Positions 19,484 through 29,303 of a stretch of DNA of 64,000 nt are shown here, piece after piece. The DNA comes from Methylotenera sp. (GTDB taxonomy: Bacteria > Pseudomonadota > Gammaproteobacteria > Burkholderiales > Methylophilaceae): NCBI GenBank assembly GCA_013141075.1, contig JABFRQ010000001.1, positions 478,554 to 542,553 of the forward strand, read 5' to 3'. Under the pieces are notes generated by a model. That model did no database searches and was not told the origin of the DNA. It saw only the letters and a list, made by a program, of their open reading frames with translations. Within the stretch, counting starts at the first letter, position 1. Every line of letters begins with the position of its first letter. Both the position numbers and the translations under genes were made by a program.

Positions 19484-21229
19484 TTGGATCACAAGTTGGA
19501 CATTTTAACCCCGCTCTCGGCCACGCCTACCGTCAACTCAATGCCTCTGCGTCATGCAGATTTTGAAACCTTAGCCCAAGCATTAGATTATGCTGCGCTG
19601 GGGTCGTCTGGCGCTAATTTTTATGCGGGTAGCGGCAAGCTATCTTACGTATTGCCTTATCGCGAGTTGCGTGAGCAAGCCATTACGCTTGCTAAACGCT
19701 TGTCATCACTCTCACTTACGCGTGGTGCACGTGTGGCCATTGTCGCAGAAACCAACGCTGATTTTCTACGCTTCTTTTTTGCCTGCCAGTACGCGGGCCT
19801 TGTGCCTGTTGCACTGCCAGCAGTGATTCATATTGGCGGCCATAAAGCTTATGTAAATCAATTGCACGGCTTATTGTTGGGCTGCAGCGCCTCTGTAGCT
19901 GTTTCATCCAGCCAAATTTTACCGTTTTTAACTGAAGCCGCCCAAGAGATAGATTTAGCCTTTATTGGCGACCCTGCTGCGTTCGAGGCGCTTCCTGAAG
20001 CGAACGTTGCGCTACAACACAGTAACGTGAATGAAATTGCTTATTTGCAATACACATCAGGTAGCACTGGCTTTCCTCGTGGGGTAATTATCAAGCAACA
20101 GACGGTGATGGCGAACTTAGTCGGTTCGGCTCATGGATTAGATGTAAGAGCGCATGACCGCTGCGTTTCTTGGCTACCTTTTTACCATGATATGGGGTTA
20201 GTAGGTTGTATGCTGGCGCCTATGGCCACGCAGCGCTCGATAGATTACCTTGATACCCGTGACTTCGCAATGCGGCCTAGGCGCTGGCTAGAGCTAATGA
20301 GCAACTCAAAAGCGACCATCGCCTTTAGCCCACCATTTGGTTACGCCTTATGTGCGCGACGCGTGCGCCCTGAAGACATTGCACAATATGATTTAAGCGC
20401 ATGGCGCGTGGCAGGTATTGGTGCTGAGCCAATCCGCGCTGAATTAACAGATAACTTTGCCCAATTACTTGCCCCTGCGGGCTTTAGTGCAAAGGCATTT
20501 GTGCCTAGTTACGGCATGGCAGAATGCTCGCTCGCCATTAGTTTTTCACCGCTTGGCCAAGGCGTGCAAGTTGAGTGGATAGACTCAGATGCGCTTGCAG
20601 ATAAGCTAATCGCACAGCCTGTTGCTGCAAACCAAGGCAGCAGTTTTGTGCGTTGTGGGCCAGTATTGCCTAAGCATGAAGTCGTTATTCGTAATGAGCA
20701 AGGAGAAATACTACCAGAATTATATGTGGGCAGAATTCTTGTGCGAGGCCCCAGCATTATGTCGGGTTATTTTGAGCTGCCCGAACAAACTAAGCTGAGC
20801 TTATCGGAAGATGGTTGGTTAGATACTGGCGATATTGGCTACTTAGTTGAAAGCAATATCGTTGTAACAGGTCGCCACAAAGACATGCTGATTATTAACG
20901 GTCGCAATATTTGGCCGTATGATATTGAAAGTATTGCTGAAAAACAACCAGAACTACGCTCAACAGATGCCGCTGCATTTAGCATTCCAGGTGCTGAATT
21001 TGAAGAGCTAGCGGTGCTAGTAGTGCAATGCAACATTGTGGATGCCGACGAAGTGCACGATTTAACCCAACGATTGCATAGGGAAATTCAAGAAGAGCTT
21101 GGTATTAAATGTATTATTGAGCTGGTGCCACGTCACACATTGCCACGCACCTCATCAGGCAAGCTTTCACGCGCAGGATCACGCTTAGATTACTTACATA
21201 GACGTGTGAATCAAATTGAGTACAAATAA
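19484..21229 (+). CDS. Fatty-acyl-AMP ligase / acyl-ACP synthetase
   Basis: 581 aa ANL enzyme: YLQYTSGSTGFPRGVII, SWLPFYHDMGLVGCMLAP, FVPSYGMAECSLA, GWLDTGDIGYL (FAAL-like). Confidence 0.88.
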   Translation: MDHKLDILTPLSATPTVNSMPLRHADFETLAQALDYAALGSSGANFYAGSGKLSYVLPYRELREQAITLAKRLSSLSLTRGARVAIVAETNADFLRFFFACQYAGLVPVALPAVIHIGGHKAYVNQLHGLLLGCSASVAVSSSQILPFLTEAAQEIDLAFIGDPAAFEALPEANVALQHSNVNEIAYLQYTSGSTGFPRGVIIKQQTVMANLVGSAHGLDVRAHDRCVSWLPFYHDMGLVGCMLAPMATQRSIDYLDTRDFAMRPRRWLELMSNSKATIAFSPPFGYALCARRVRPEDIAQYDLSAWRVAGIGAEPIRAELTDNFAQLLAPAGFSAKAFVPSYGMAECSLAISFSPLGQGVQVEWIDSDALADKLIAQPVAANQGSSFVRCGPVLPKHEVVIRNEQGEILPELYVGRILVRGPSIMSGYFELPEQTKLSLSEDGWLDTGDIGYLVESNIVVTGRHKDMLIINGRNIWPYDIESIAEKQPELRSTDAAAFSIPGAEFEELAVLVVQCNIVDADEVHDLTQRLHREIQEELGIKCIIELVPRHTLPRTSSGKLSRAGSRLDYLHRRVNQIEYK

Positions 21230-22166
21230 TCAAATTGCCCTGACAGGTGCAACAGGCTTTATAGGCACTACTCTGCTCAATCAGCTCACTCAAGCTGGTT
21301 GGCAAGTACGTGCTTTATATCGACCGAAAAAAGGCCGTGTACCACCCACACTGACGAATGTGCAATGGATAGCGGGGGATATTCATGACCAAAATACACT
21401 CAAAACATTATTGGCAGGAACCTATGCAGTGATTCATTGCGCAGGCGTGGTGCGTGGTGCAAGCCGTGAAGATTTTGACCATGTAAATGAAGAAGGTGCA
21501 AGGCGCGTAGCAGCCGCAGCAGCGCTTGCTAACACCTCTCGGTTTTTGCATATTTCATCTTTAGCAGCACGTATGCCAGACTTATCGCACTATGCAGGTA
21601 GTAAATGGCGTGGCGAAGCAGCCGTTAAAAATGCAGCCAACAATATGCGCTGGACAATACTTCGTCCACCAGCAGTATATGGCCCAGGTGACCGCGAACT
21701 TTTGCCGCTATTTAAAAGTATGGCAAAAGGTTTTGCCCCATTACCCGCCAATGCAAACGGACGGTTTTCTATGATTTATGTAGATGACTTAGCCGCAGCC
21801 ATGGTGCAATGGCTAATCTCCGACGCAGGCGATGGCAAAACTTTTGAGCTAGATGATGGCCGCGTAGGCGGCTATGATTGGGATGCCGTGCTAGCTATTG
21901 GCGGCAAAGTATTACGCCACAATGCAGGAAAAATACGCCGTGTGCCTATTCCAATTACTTTATTAAAAGCCATTGCCCATGCGAATTTTGGCGTGTCACA
22001 AGTGTTAAAATACGCACCAATGCTCACCCCTGGCAAAGTGCGTGAAATCACACATTCAGATTGGGTGTGTGATAACAACCCAATTACTCAAGTGATTGGT
22101 TGGCAACCAGCTTTTAGTTTCGAGCAAGGCCTTGCCAGTATTTTTGATAATAATCTTAAAGCATAA
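21216..22166 (+). CDS. NAD-dependent epimerase/reductase, CerR-like
   Basis: 316 aa extended SDR: LTGATGFIGTTLLNQL, YAGSKWRGE; lies between FAAL and ACP. Confidence 0.75.
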   Translation: MSTNNQIALTGATGFIGTTLLNQLTQAGWQVRALYRPKKGRVPPTLTNVQWIAGDIHDQNTLKTLLAGTYAVIHCAGVVRGASREDFDHVNEEGARRVAAAAALANTSRFLHISSLAARMPDLSHYAGSKWRGEAAVKNAANNMRWTILRPPAVYGPGDRELLPLFKSMAKGFAPLPANANGRFSMIYVDDLAAAMVQWLISDAGDGKTFELDDGRVGGYDWDAVLAIGGKVLRHNAGKIRRVPIPITLLKAIAHANFGVSQVLKYAPMLTPGKVREITHSDWVCDNNPITQVIGWQPAFSFEQGLASIFDNNLKA

Positions 22167-22177
22167 CAGGACATATC

Positions 22178-22423
22178 ATGACGGAATACGATCGTATCTT
22201 AGCTGATTTATACAAAGGGCTCACCCCGCTTAACAAAGGTAACATTGCGCTCACCGAAAACACTGAACTGCTTGGCGACTTAGACCTAGATTCACTTAAA
22301 ACGATGGAGCTACTCTTGTTTGTGGAAGATAGTTTTGATATCTCTATTCCAGTAAGTATTTTGCCAGACGTTAAAACCATTGGCGATCTTGCTCTACAAA
22401 TTGAAAAAATAGTAAGTGCTTAA
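22178..22423 (+). CDS. Acyl carrier protein (dedicated)
   Basis: 81 aa with phosphopantetheine motif LGDLDLDSLKTMEL. Confidence 0.88.
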   Translation: MTEYDRILADLYKGLTPLNKGNIALTENTELLGDLDLDSLKTMELLLFVEDSFDISIPVSILPDVKTIGDLALQIEKIVSA

Positions 22424-22441
22424 TAGTAGGAGCGGTGAATA

Positions 22442-23620
22442 ATGGGACTTTTTAGCAAATTTGATGGCTTAGCAAGCAGCCGCCTTGAGCTGGACGCGCT
22501 TGGCATTAACCCTTTTGATGTAAAAATAGATAAAATTATCTCGCCTACCGAAGGCATTATTGAAGGCAGGCACACCATTTTAGCGGGCACTAACAACTAC
22601 CTTGGCTTAACGTTTCACCCAGACAGCATCGCTGCCGCCCGCACAGCGCTTGAGCATGAAGGCACAGGTACAACAGGCTCACGTATGGCCAACGGCAGCT
22701 ATTCTGGCCACCGCCTATTAGAGCTAGAACTCGCAGCATTTCACAATAAACGTGATGCGATTGTTTTTTCAACAGGCTACCAAGCCAACCTTGGCATGTT
22801 GTCTGCACTTGCTGGGCCTGATGACGTAGTGCTACTTGATGCAGATTGCCATGCTAGCATTTACGATGGTTGCCGTATGGGCGGCGCTGAAACGATACGC
22901 TTTCGTCATAACAATGCTGAAGATTTAGCCAAACGTTTGCGCCGTTTGGGCGACCGCGCTACCAACACTTTAATTGTAGTAGAAGGCATTTACAGCATGT
23001 TAGGTGACCGTGCACCGCTTAAAGAAATTGTAGATGTAAAGCGCGAGTACGGCGGCTATTTAATGGTTGACGAGGCGCATTCAATGGGCGTTCTAGGCGA
23101 GCGCGGCTGTGGCTTGCTTGAAGAATTAGGTTTACTTGCTGATGCAGACTTTATTGTAGGCACGTTTAGCAAAAGCCTAGGTGGTGCTGGCGGTTACTGT
23201 GTGAGCGACCACCCTGAACTTAACTTGATTCGCTATGCGAGCAGGCCATATATTTTTACGGCATCCCCTGCTCCAGCCATGATTGCCTCTACTAGACAAT
23301 CGCTACGTACGCTTGAAAAAAGCCCACATTTACGTCAGCGTTTGCACGACAATGCAGTGCAATTACATACGGGCTTAAGTAACCTTGGTTACACGCTAGG
23401 TGCGCCGCCAAGCCCAGTGGTTGCCGTAGTAGTTGAGGGTAAAGTAGAAGCATTACAGTTTTGGCAAAAACTATTGCACTTAGGTGTTTACGTCAATTTA
23501 ATGTTGCCACCTGCAACGCCAAATGGCGTATCTTTAATTCGCTGTAGTGTAAGCGCCGCGCATACGCCAACACAGATTGATGCAGTAATTGCTGCATTTG
23601 CAAAACTACGCCACGCGTAA
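22442..23620 (+). CDS. Alpha-oxoamine synthase, serine palmitoyltransferase-like
   Basis: 392 aa PLP AOS family: GTNNYLGLTFHPDSI, GTGTTGSRMANGSYSGHRLLE, VDEAHSMGVLGERGCG, GTFSKSLGGAGGYC. Confidence 0.8.
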   Translation: MGLFSKFDGLASSRLELDALGINPFDVKIDKIISPTEGIIEGRHTILAGTNNYLGLTFHPDSIAAARTALEHEGTGTTGSRMANGSYSGHRLLELELAAFHNKRDAIVFSTGYQANLGMLSALAGPDDVVLLDADCHASIYDGCRMGGAETIRFRHNNAEDLAKRLRRLGDRATNTLIVVEGIYSMLGDRAPLKEIVDVKREYGGYLMVDEAHSMGVLGERGCGLLEELGLLADADFIVGTFSKSLGGAGGYCVSDHPELNLIRYASRPYIFTASPAPAMIASTRQSLRTLEKSPHLRQRLHDNAVQLHTGLSNLGYTLGAPPSPVVAVVVEGKVEALQFWQKLLHLGVYVNLMLPPATPNGVSLIRCSVSAAHTPTQIDAVIAAFAKLRHA

Positions 23621-23673
23621 CGCCATTTTTCAATTGCATTCAGCCATCACACGCATTTAAAGGCAAGCAATTC

Positions 23674-24981
23674 GTGGCTAATCCAATGCGTGCTGTGCTG
23701 AGCAATTTTTGGATTTTAATCCGCGGGCGCGGTATGGCCGCGGTGATGGCGTTTGGCGCTACGGCTTTAGCGGCTAGAGCTTTAGGCCCTGTAGAATTTG
23801 GCTTGCTGATTCTTATTCATACCTATGCCATGCTCATACGCGCCTTGCTTGACTTTCAAACGATGGATACCACAGTACGTTTTGGCGTACCTATGCACGA
23901 TACTGGCAACACCAATGTACTTGCACGGCTCATTCAAGCCTGCCGCCTCGTTGATCTTAAAACTAGCCGCATAGCCACCATTCTAGCGATAGTCATAGCC
24001 CCCATAGTTGGTTTTAGCATGGGCTTAGACACGCACCATATTATTTTATTAACCGCATATTGCCTTGTTTTGCTAACTACAGGCACAGGCACTGCGGCGG
24101 GTATTTTACGCTTACACAATCGCTTAGATATTTTGGGGCAGCTAATGACTATTGCACCCACTATACGCTTTTTGGGTGTGCTCACTGCTTGGTATTTAGG
24201 TGGTAGTTTACAAAACTTTGTGCTGATTTGGATGCTTGCTTATGCCGCAGAAAATGCTTATATTTTCTGGCATGCCAAACGTGAATATAAGCAACACATT
24301 CAACCTACATTACTCGACACCAGTACAAAAAATGCCACGCTCGATGAATTTACAGGCTTGCGGCACTTTATGTGGGTTGCTTATTGGCAATCTAATTTAG
24401 ACGTATTACCTAAGCATATTACCACCATCTCTGTAGGCTATATATTAGGCAAGGCTGAAGTAGGTTTATTACGCCTTGCGCGGGAATTATCAAGCATACT
24501 CAATAAGCCCGCAATTATGATACGCCAAGTAATATTGTTAGACCTCACTAGAAACTGGCATCAAGGTAACGATGCTTTTGACATTATCGCCTACCGCACT
24601 GCCATGCTAGGTGGCGCTTTGGGCATAATATTTGTAGTAGTAAGTTATTTCTTTGGTGAGCAGTTATTGGCTTTCGTCCTTGGTAAAGCCTACATAGCTA
24701 CTGCCCCAGTACTCACGCTAATGCTATTGGCAGCTACATTTGAGCTGGCAGCATCGCCCTTGCGCTCTGCGGCTTATGCAATTGGCTTAGCCAAAAAAGT
24801 ATTGCATTTATATATTATTTCTACGGTGCTTTATTTACTGTTGTTTGTAATACTCACCATTAAATTAGGTTTAATTGGCGCAGGTATTGCAGCATGTAGT
24901 ACCGCAATCACCCCGCTCATTGGCATGTTTAGGTTAATACAAAAAAATAAACATCTAAAACCAACACAAACAAAATCATAA
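23674..24981 (+). CDS. Wzx/polysaccharide-biosynthesis-type flippase
   Basis: 435 aa polytopic, ARALGPVEFGLLILIHTYAMLIRALLDFQ. Confidence 0.7.
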   Translation: MANPMRAVLSNFWILIRGRGMAAVMAFGATALAARALGPVEFGLLILIHTYAMLIRALLDFQTMDTTVRFGVPMHDTGNTNVLARLIQACRLVDLKTSRIATILAIVIAPIVGFSMGLDTHHIILLTAYCLVLLTTGTGTAAGILRLHNRLDILGQLMTIAPTIRFLGVLTAWYLGGSLQNFVLIWMLAYAAENAYIFWHAKREYKQHIQPTLLDTSTKNATLDEFTGLRHFMWVAYWQSNLDVLPKHITTISVGYILGKAEVGLLRLARELSSILNKPAIMIRQVILLDLTRNWHQGNDAFDIIAYRTAMLGGALGIIFVVVSYFFGEQLLAFVLGKAYIATAPVLTLMLLAATFELAASPLRSAAYAIGLAKKVLHLYIISTVLYLLLFVILTIKLGLIGAGIAACSTAITPLIGMFRLIQKNKHLKPTQTKS

Positions 24982-25156
24982 AAACCCATAACTGCTCTTT
25001 AGTGCATAGCTAGAAGCCACACAGATACTGGCTCGCAGGGCAGCGTTTTTCGCTCGTAGATTTTTAGCGTTTGGCTTGGTGGTTTTTTAAGTTGCTTGCC
25101 CTAACCATCCATCAAGCGGGACGCCTTACACCCCTTATATCAAACAATCACCACTA

Positions 25157-25660
25157 CTAACTACAACGCTCTAAACTTTCTTTTGGGCGCACCCACTCTA
25201 CCGATTTACCAAACAGAGTAATGCCTACATAACCTTTTACGCGTAAAGCACCGTCGCTTTTTAAATTCATAAAACTGTTAAATGTACGGCCGTCACTTGG
25301 GTTGTAAATCTGCCCATTTTTCCACGTGTTATCTTTGGTATATTGAAAACCTGTTAAGATTTTTAAGCCACAAAGTGGCCTATCTTGCAATGTTTCATTG
25401 GGGTTATGCTTATCATGTTTAGGTTCGCCACTATCAAAGTTAGGCTTTTTTAACCAGTAAATTCGCCCGCAAAGTTGTGTACCGCAATCCTCTATCCATA
25501 CTGCCACTTTTTGCTTTTCGCTATCTTTGTTATCTATCCACAAGCCGCGAATATCTTTGCTAACAGCTTCTGTTGCTGCCATTGCTGGTGCTATTAAGCT
25601 AAATGTTAAAAGCATGGCTAATAAACTACTAGATATGCTTTGAGGTTGTTTGAACTTCAT
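25157..25660 (-). CDS. DUF2147 exported protein
   Basis: 167 aa, signal peptide, GLWIDNKDSEKQKVAVWIEDCGTQLCGRIYWLKKP...GQIYNPSDGRTFNSFMNL. Confidence 0.75.
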   Translation of the reverse strand: MKFKQPQSISSSLLAMLLTFSLIAPAMAATEAVSKDIRGLWIDNKDSEKQKVAVWIEDCGTQLCGRIYWLKKPNFDSGEPKHDKHNPNETLQDRPLCGLKILTGFQYTKDNTWKNGQIYNPSDGRTFNSFMNLKSDGALRVKGYVGITLFGKSVEWVRPKESLERCS

Positions 25661-25696
25661 TATTAAGTCCTGACGATATTTAAGTAATTGAAAATA

Positions 25697-26458
25697 TTAA
25701 CGTTTATGTTCACGGTTCCAAGCAGCAAGATTTTTAAGCGGCTCTTGCACATAACTACTCGCTTTTATTAAACGTACTATGATATTGTTGACGAAGGTAC
25801 CGATGCCATCCATAGGCCTATCAATATCTATAAATAACACCGCACGGGTTTCATCAGTATCGTTACGCACTTCATGTTCGTAAGAGTCATCAAACAGCAC
25901 CACTTTGCCTTCTTCCCAATGCAAAATTTGGTCATGCACGCGAATCCAAACATTTTGGCTGTCCTTAGGCACTTTAAGACCTAAGTGCGCACGCACCATG
26001 GCGCGTGTTGGGCCTTTATGCGGCTCAATATGATAGCGTGGCGCTAATATTGAAAACATTGCCGTACTCATGCCTGGCAAGGCAGCCAGTGCTGCAGCTG
26101 TTTTTGGGCAAGCGGTACAGTTATCATCCACCCGTTTACCATACACATATAAGGCAAAGGTTTTCCAGTTATTGCCCTTTGAAATACGTTTTTGGTCAGG
26201 TGACAATTGATGAAAAGTAGGAATATCATCAGGATGTTCAAGTAAAGCATCAAGCTCAGCACGAATATCAGCATAAGCGGCTTCTAATTGAGGCACCCAA
26301 GCAAACTCGTGATTACCAATCACAGGGGCTGCACTTACTAATGAATGACGTGCTTGAAAGTTGCCTAGCCAACGTAAAAGATACTTACCTATTTTATGAA
26401 TTGGGCGGCTCCAAAATGACGCTTGGCTATTGGCTTCAGGCGTTGTCATGTTCATCAT
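25697..26458 (-). CDS. Aspartyl/asparaginyl beta-hydroxylase domain protein (LpxO-like)
   Basis: 253 aa, HIEPHKGPTRAMVRAHLGL...GKVVLFDDSYEHEVRNDTDETRAVLFIDIDRP. Confidence 0.78.
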   Translation of the reverse strand: MMNMTTPEANSQASFWSRPIHKIGKYLLRWLGNFQARHSLVSAAPVIGNHEFAWVPQLEAAYADIRAELDALLEHPDDIPTFHQLSPDQKRISKGNNWKTFALYVYGKRVDDNCTACPKTAAALAALPGMSTAMFSILAPRYHIEPHKGPTRAMVRAHLGLKVPKDSQNVWIRVHDQILHWEEGKVVLFDDSYEHEVRNDTDETRAVLFIDIDRPMDGIGTFVNNIIVRLIKASSYVQEPLKNLAAWNREHKR

Positions 26459-26532
26459 AAATATTTCACCTATTACACTATTTCTATTGAGATAGAAAAT
26501 ATTTTAGCATGTATGCGCGTCATTTTAACCTC

Positions 26533-27372
26533 TTAAACGTGCGTACTCAAATGCTGGTTGACTGCCGTTAAAGCCGCTTGCAACACATCTGCATAGGGCA
26601 TACGTGCGTCAATGTCCACCACGTTTGCACCATTGAAATTTAAACGCGGCATCACCGCACTTTTTTCACGCAACTCGGTGATGCTATGGTCTGGCTTACG
26701 TGCGTAGGCAGTTTCAGCATCAACATTCAAGCGAATAATCAAATCAGGTTGATAAGTAGCCATCCATGTATAAAGCGCTTGTTCACGCTTGGCCAACAAG
26801 CGTAGCAGCCAATTATCAGTGCTTTGCGCAGTAATGCCAGGGCCATCGTAATGAAACCCTGCTATTTCAGCTTGCGGATATCTATCTGCTACCACCAGTA
26901 CGCCGCGCTTTGAGAGCCCAGCCACGCGCAGTAATTGCGTAATGCGCCAATAAGTTAAAATATGCATAATAATCGCCGTGCCTGTGCCTGGCAGTTTTTG
27001 CTTCATATCTTGCGCACGTTGCGCTTTTTTAGCCAGATAATGCTCAAGCTTTACCCCAATAAAAGGCAATTGCTTAATTTTTTCGCCCATCTCACCAGAC
27101 ACCAATCCCAAATAACACCGTTTTGCAGACCCATTTTTTTGCAAATAAGTCAGTAAATCAGCCGTGAGAGTAGACTTGCCCGTGCCATCACAACCCACAA
27201 CAGCCACCACGCCAGCGAGCTTAATAAATTGGTTATCTGCGTGAAAATTAGATTCAGACATAAAAGAAAGTAACTTTAAAGGATTGATGTGGAAATGTTT
27301 ATTGATTGCAATATAGCTGCTTAAAATAGAGTTGTTTAAAATTGCCATTCTCAAAAAGAACATCACCGTCAT
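26533..27372 (-). CDS. Thymidylate-kinase-like P-loop kinase, paralogue 1
   Basis: 279-aa ORF, Walker A VVGCDGTGKSTLTADLL, VVADRYPQAEIAGFHYDGPG, RLNVDAETAYARKPDH; true start may be internal. Confidence 0.75.
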   Translation of the reverse strand: MTVMFFLRMAILNNSILSSYIAINKHFHINPLKLLSFMSESNFHADNQFIKLAGVVAVVGCDGTGKSTLTADLLTYLQKNGSAKRCYLGLVSGEMGEKIKQLPFIGVKLEHYLAKKAQRAQDMKQKLPGTGTAIIMHILTYWRITQLLRVAGLSKRGVLVVADRYPQAEIAGFHYDGPGITAQSTDNWLLRLLAKREQALYTWMATYQPDLIIRLNVDAETAYARKPDHSITELREKSAVMPRLNFNGANVVDIDARMPYADVLQAALTAVNQHLSTHV

Positions 27373-27431
27373 TGCGAGCGTAGCGCGGCAATCTAATGCT
27401 TTTAGATTGCCGCGCTACGCTCGCAATGACG
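27367..27431. repeat. Dispersed palindromic repeat copy 2 (full)
   Basis: CGTCATTGCGAGCGTAGCGCGGCAATCTAA-tgctt-TTAGATTGCCGCGCTACGCTCGCAATGACG, perfect 30-bp arms. Confidence 0.95.
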
Positions 27432-27486
27432 ATTGGTAATGGTTTTAAGATGGCAATCAATACTGGCCTTATTAAAAGCAGTGCAA

Positions 27487-28071
27487 TTATTTTGCCGCTA
27501 TTATAGCATTAGCATGATGCAAAGCCTCTTCTAACACTTGCGCGTAAGGCGTGTGACTATCCAAATCTAAAATGTGCGCATGATTAAAATGCAAAGTAGG
27601 AATCACCGAAGTTTTAGCACGCAACATCGCCAACTTATGGTCTGGCTTACGCGCATGAGCAGTTTCTGCATCAATATTAAGGCGAATCACTAATGCTGGC
27701 ACATGACTTGCCATCCAATTATAAAGATACTGCTCCCAACGCGTTAATCGGCGTGCCAACCAACCCTGCGCATTCACTGCGCCAAGCCCTGTACCATCAA
27801 AATAAAATCCAGCAACCTCAGCTTGTGGGTAGCGGTCTGTAATCACCACAACACCTTTACGATTCAGCACTAGCATTTTACTAAACTTATACGCTCGCCA
27901 AAGTGACAACCCGTAAATAACCAGCGCAGTTAAAGTATCAGGGCCTGAAGATTCTTTGCTATGCGTACGCTCTGCTTTATGCAATAAATAACGTCCAAAA
28001 GGCCTCCCAATCAACGGTAAACCTTTAATCCAATGACCAATATCGCCCGATGATTGCCCTAAATAAAGCAA
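27487..28071 (-). pseudogene. Thymidylate-kinase-like paralogue 2 lacking the Walker A N-terminus
   Basis: LYLGQSSGDIGHWIKGLPLIGRPFGRYLL...VVITDRYPQAEVAGFYFDGTGLG...RLNIDAETAHARKPDH; upstream frame reads *DFQQKYQGQVEL, and no G-CDG-GKST appears before the GT4 stop. Confidence 0.65.
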
Positions 28072-28170
28072 CTCGACCTGGCCTTGATATTTCTGTTGAA
28101 AATCTCAATGACATGGTTTAACGGTTTGTTTATTGAGGGCAAATTAAGTCCGTTCGCAATATTTTTTTAA

Positions 28171-29271
28171 TTAAGACAACACACCTTGCGCCTTTAAGCG
28201 ATTTAAAATATCTTCGCCAGCTTGTCGAAAGGCTTCTGCACTATAAAGTGGCAGCACACGATTACGTGCGGCTTGCCCCATGGCGGCTAGTTGAGCAGGG
28301 TTAGCCAGCGCATCAGCCAGCGCATCAGCCAGCGCATTTGCATCTCGTGGCGGAACCAGCCAGCCACTATGCCCAGCTTCTACGGTATAAGGTATTTGCC
28401 CTACTGCTGTTGCAATAACAGGTAAGCCCGCTTGCATTGCTTCATGCACGGCGATGCAAAAACCTTCTACACGTGAGGGTTGCAAGTAGACATGTAAACT
28501 AGCTAAAAAATCTTGAGGTTTATCGGCAAAGCCTATTAAGCGTATTTGTTCAGCAACGCCTGCACGTTGCGCTAAGCTTATAATGTTATCGTGTTCTTTT
28601 CCGTCACCAGCAATAACAACCTCAAACGGTACTGGTGCAACAAAACCACGCTGCTTTAATAATGCCAGTGCTTCAATTAACACATCATAGGCTTTTTGCG
28701 GATGCAATCTTCCTAGGCTACCCAAGCGCAAAGTCTGCCCCTGCTGCCAAGGCTGTGCTTGTGGCGCATTAGTGTTAACCGAAAACAGCGGCCACGAAGC
28801 CATTTTTTCAGGGGGGACACGAAAGCGTTTAGCGGTAATCTCCGTCACCATCTCAGAGTCACCCACCCACATGGCTGGGCGTTTTCTTAACAGATAAAAT
28901 AGCAACTTTCGGCTAAACTTCAAATTTGCATTATGTTGCCAACACACCACAGGCACGCCATATTTACGGCCAAGCAATATGCCTATAATGCTGGCGCGCG
29001 CGACTGAAGTCCATATTAACGTAGGCTTAAATGCAGCCATTTGCTTATCAAGCCAGCGATAAGCAGTAATGTGGTCAAAGTCACCTCCTTCACGAATATG
29101 CACTTGCAGGTCATCCGCCAGCATTGCTGGGAGCGCTCGACCATCGCGGCGTGTTAGCGCGAACACTTCAACATGTACACCAGCATTGCGTAGCACACGC
29201 GTGACTGCAGGTATTGGCAATGGACCACCACTGCCCTCAAGGGAAGCTGTGATGTAGGCGATTTTTATCAT
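28171..29271 (-). CDS. Glycosyltransferase family 4
   Basis: 366 aa GT-B: LGSLGRLHPQKAYDVLIEALALL, SRVEGFCIAVHEAMQAGLPVIAT. Confidence 0.88.
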   Translation of the reverse strand: MIKIAYITASLEGSGGPLPIPAVTRVLRNAGVHVEVFALTRRDGRALPAMLADDLQVHIREGGDFDHITAYRWLDKQMAAFKPTLIWTSVARASIIGILLGRKYGVPVVCWQHNANLKFSRKLLFYLLRKRPAMWVGDSEMVTEITAKRFRVPPEKMASWPLFSVNTNAPQAQPWQQGQTLRLGSLGRLHPQKAYDVLIEALALLKQRGFVAPVPFEVVIAGDGKEHDNIISLAQRAGVAEQIRLIGFADKPQDFLASLHVYLQPSRVEGFCIAVHEAMQAGLPVIATAVGQIPYTVEAGHSGWLVPPRDANALADALADALANPAQLAAMGQAARNRVLPLYSAEAFRQAGEDILNRLKAQGVLS

Positions 29272-29303
29272 AAATTAACAACTTTATTTTAAAGATGAGC
29301 TGG

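Noticed and set aside
28303-28338. Short tandem repeat as a CRISPR-like array
   Set aside because: 12-bp units without spacers, inside a coding frame; no CRISPR array or cas gene seen in the window.
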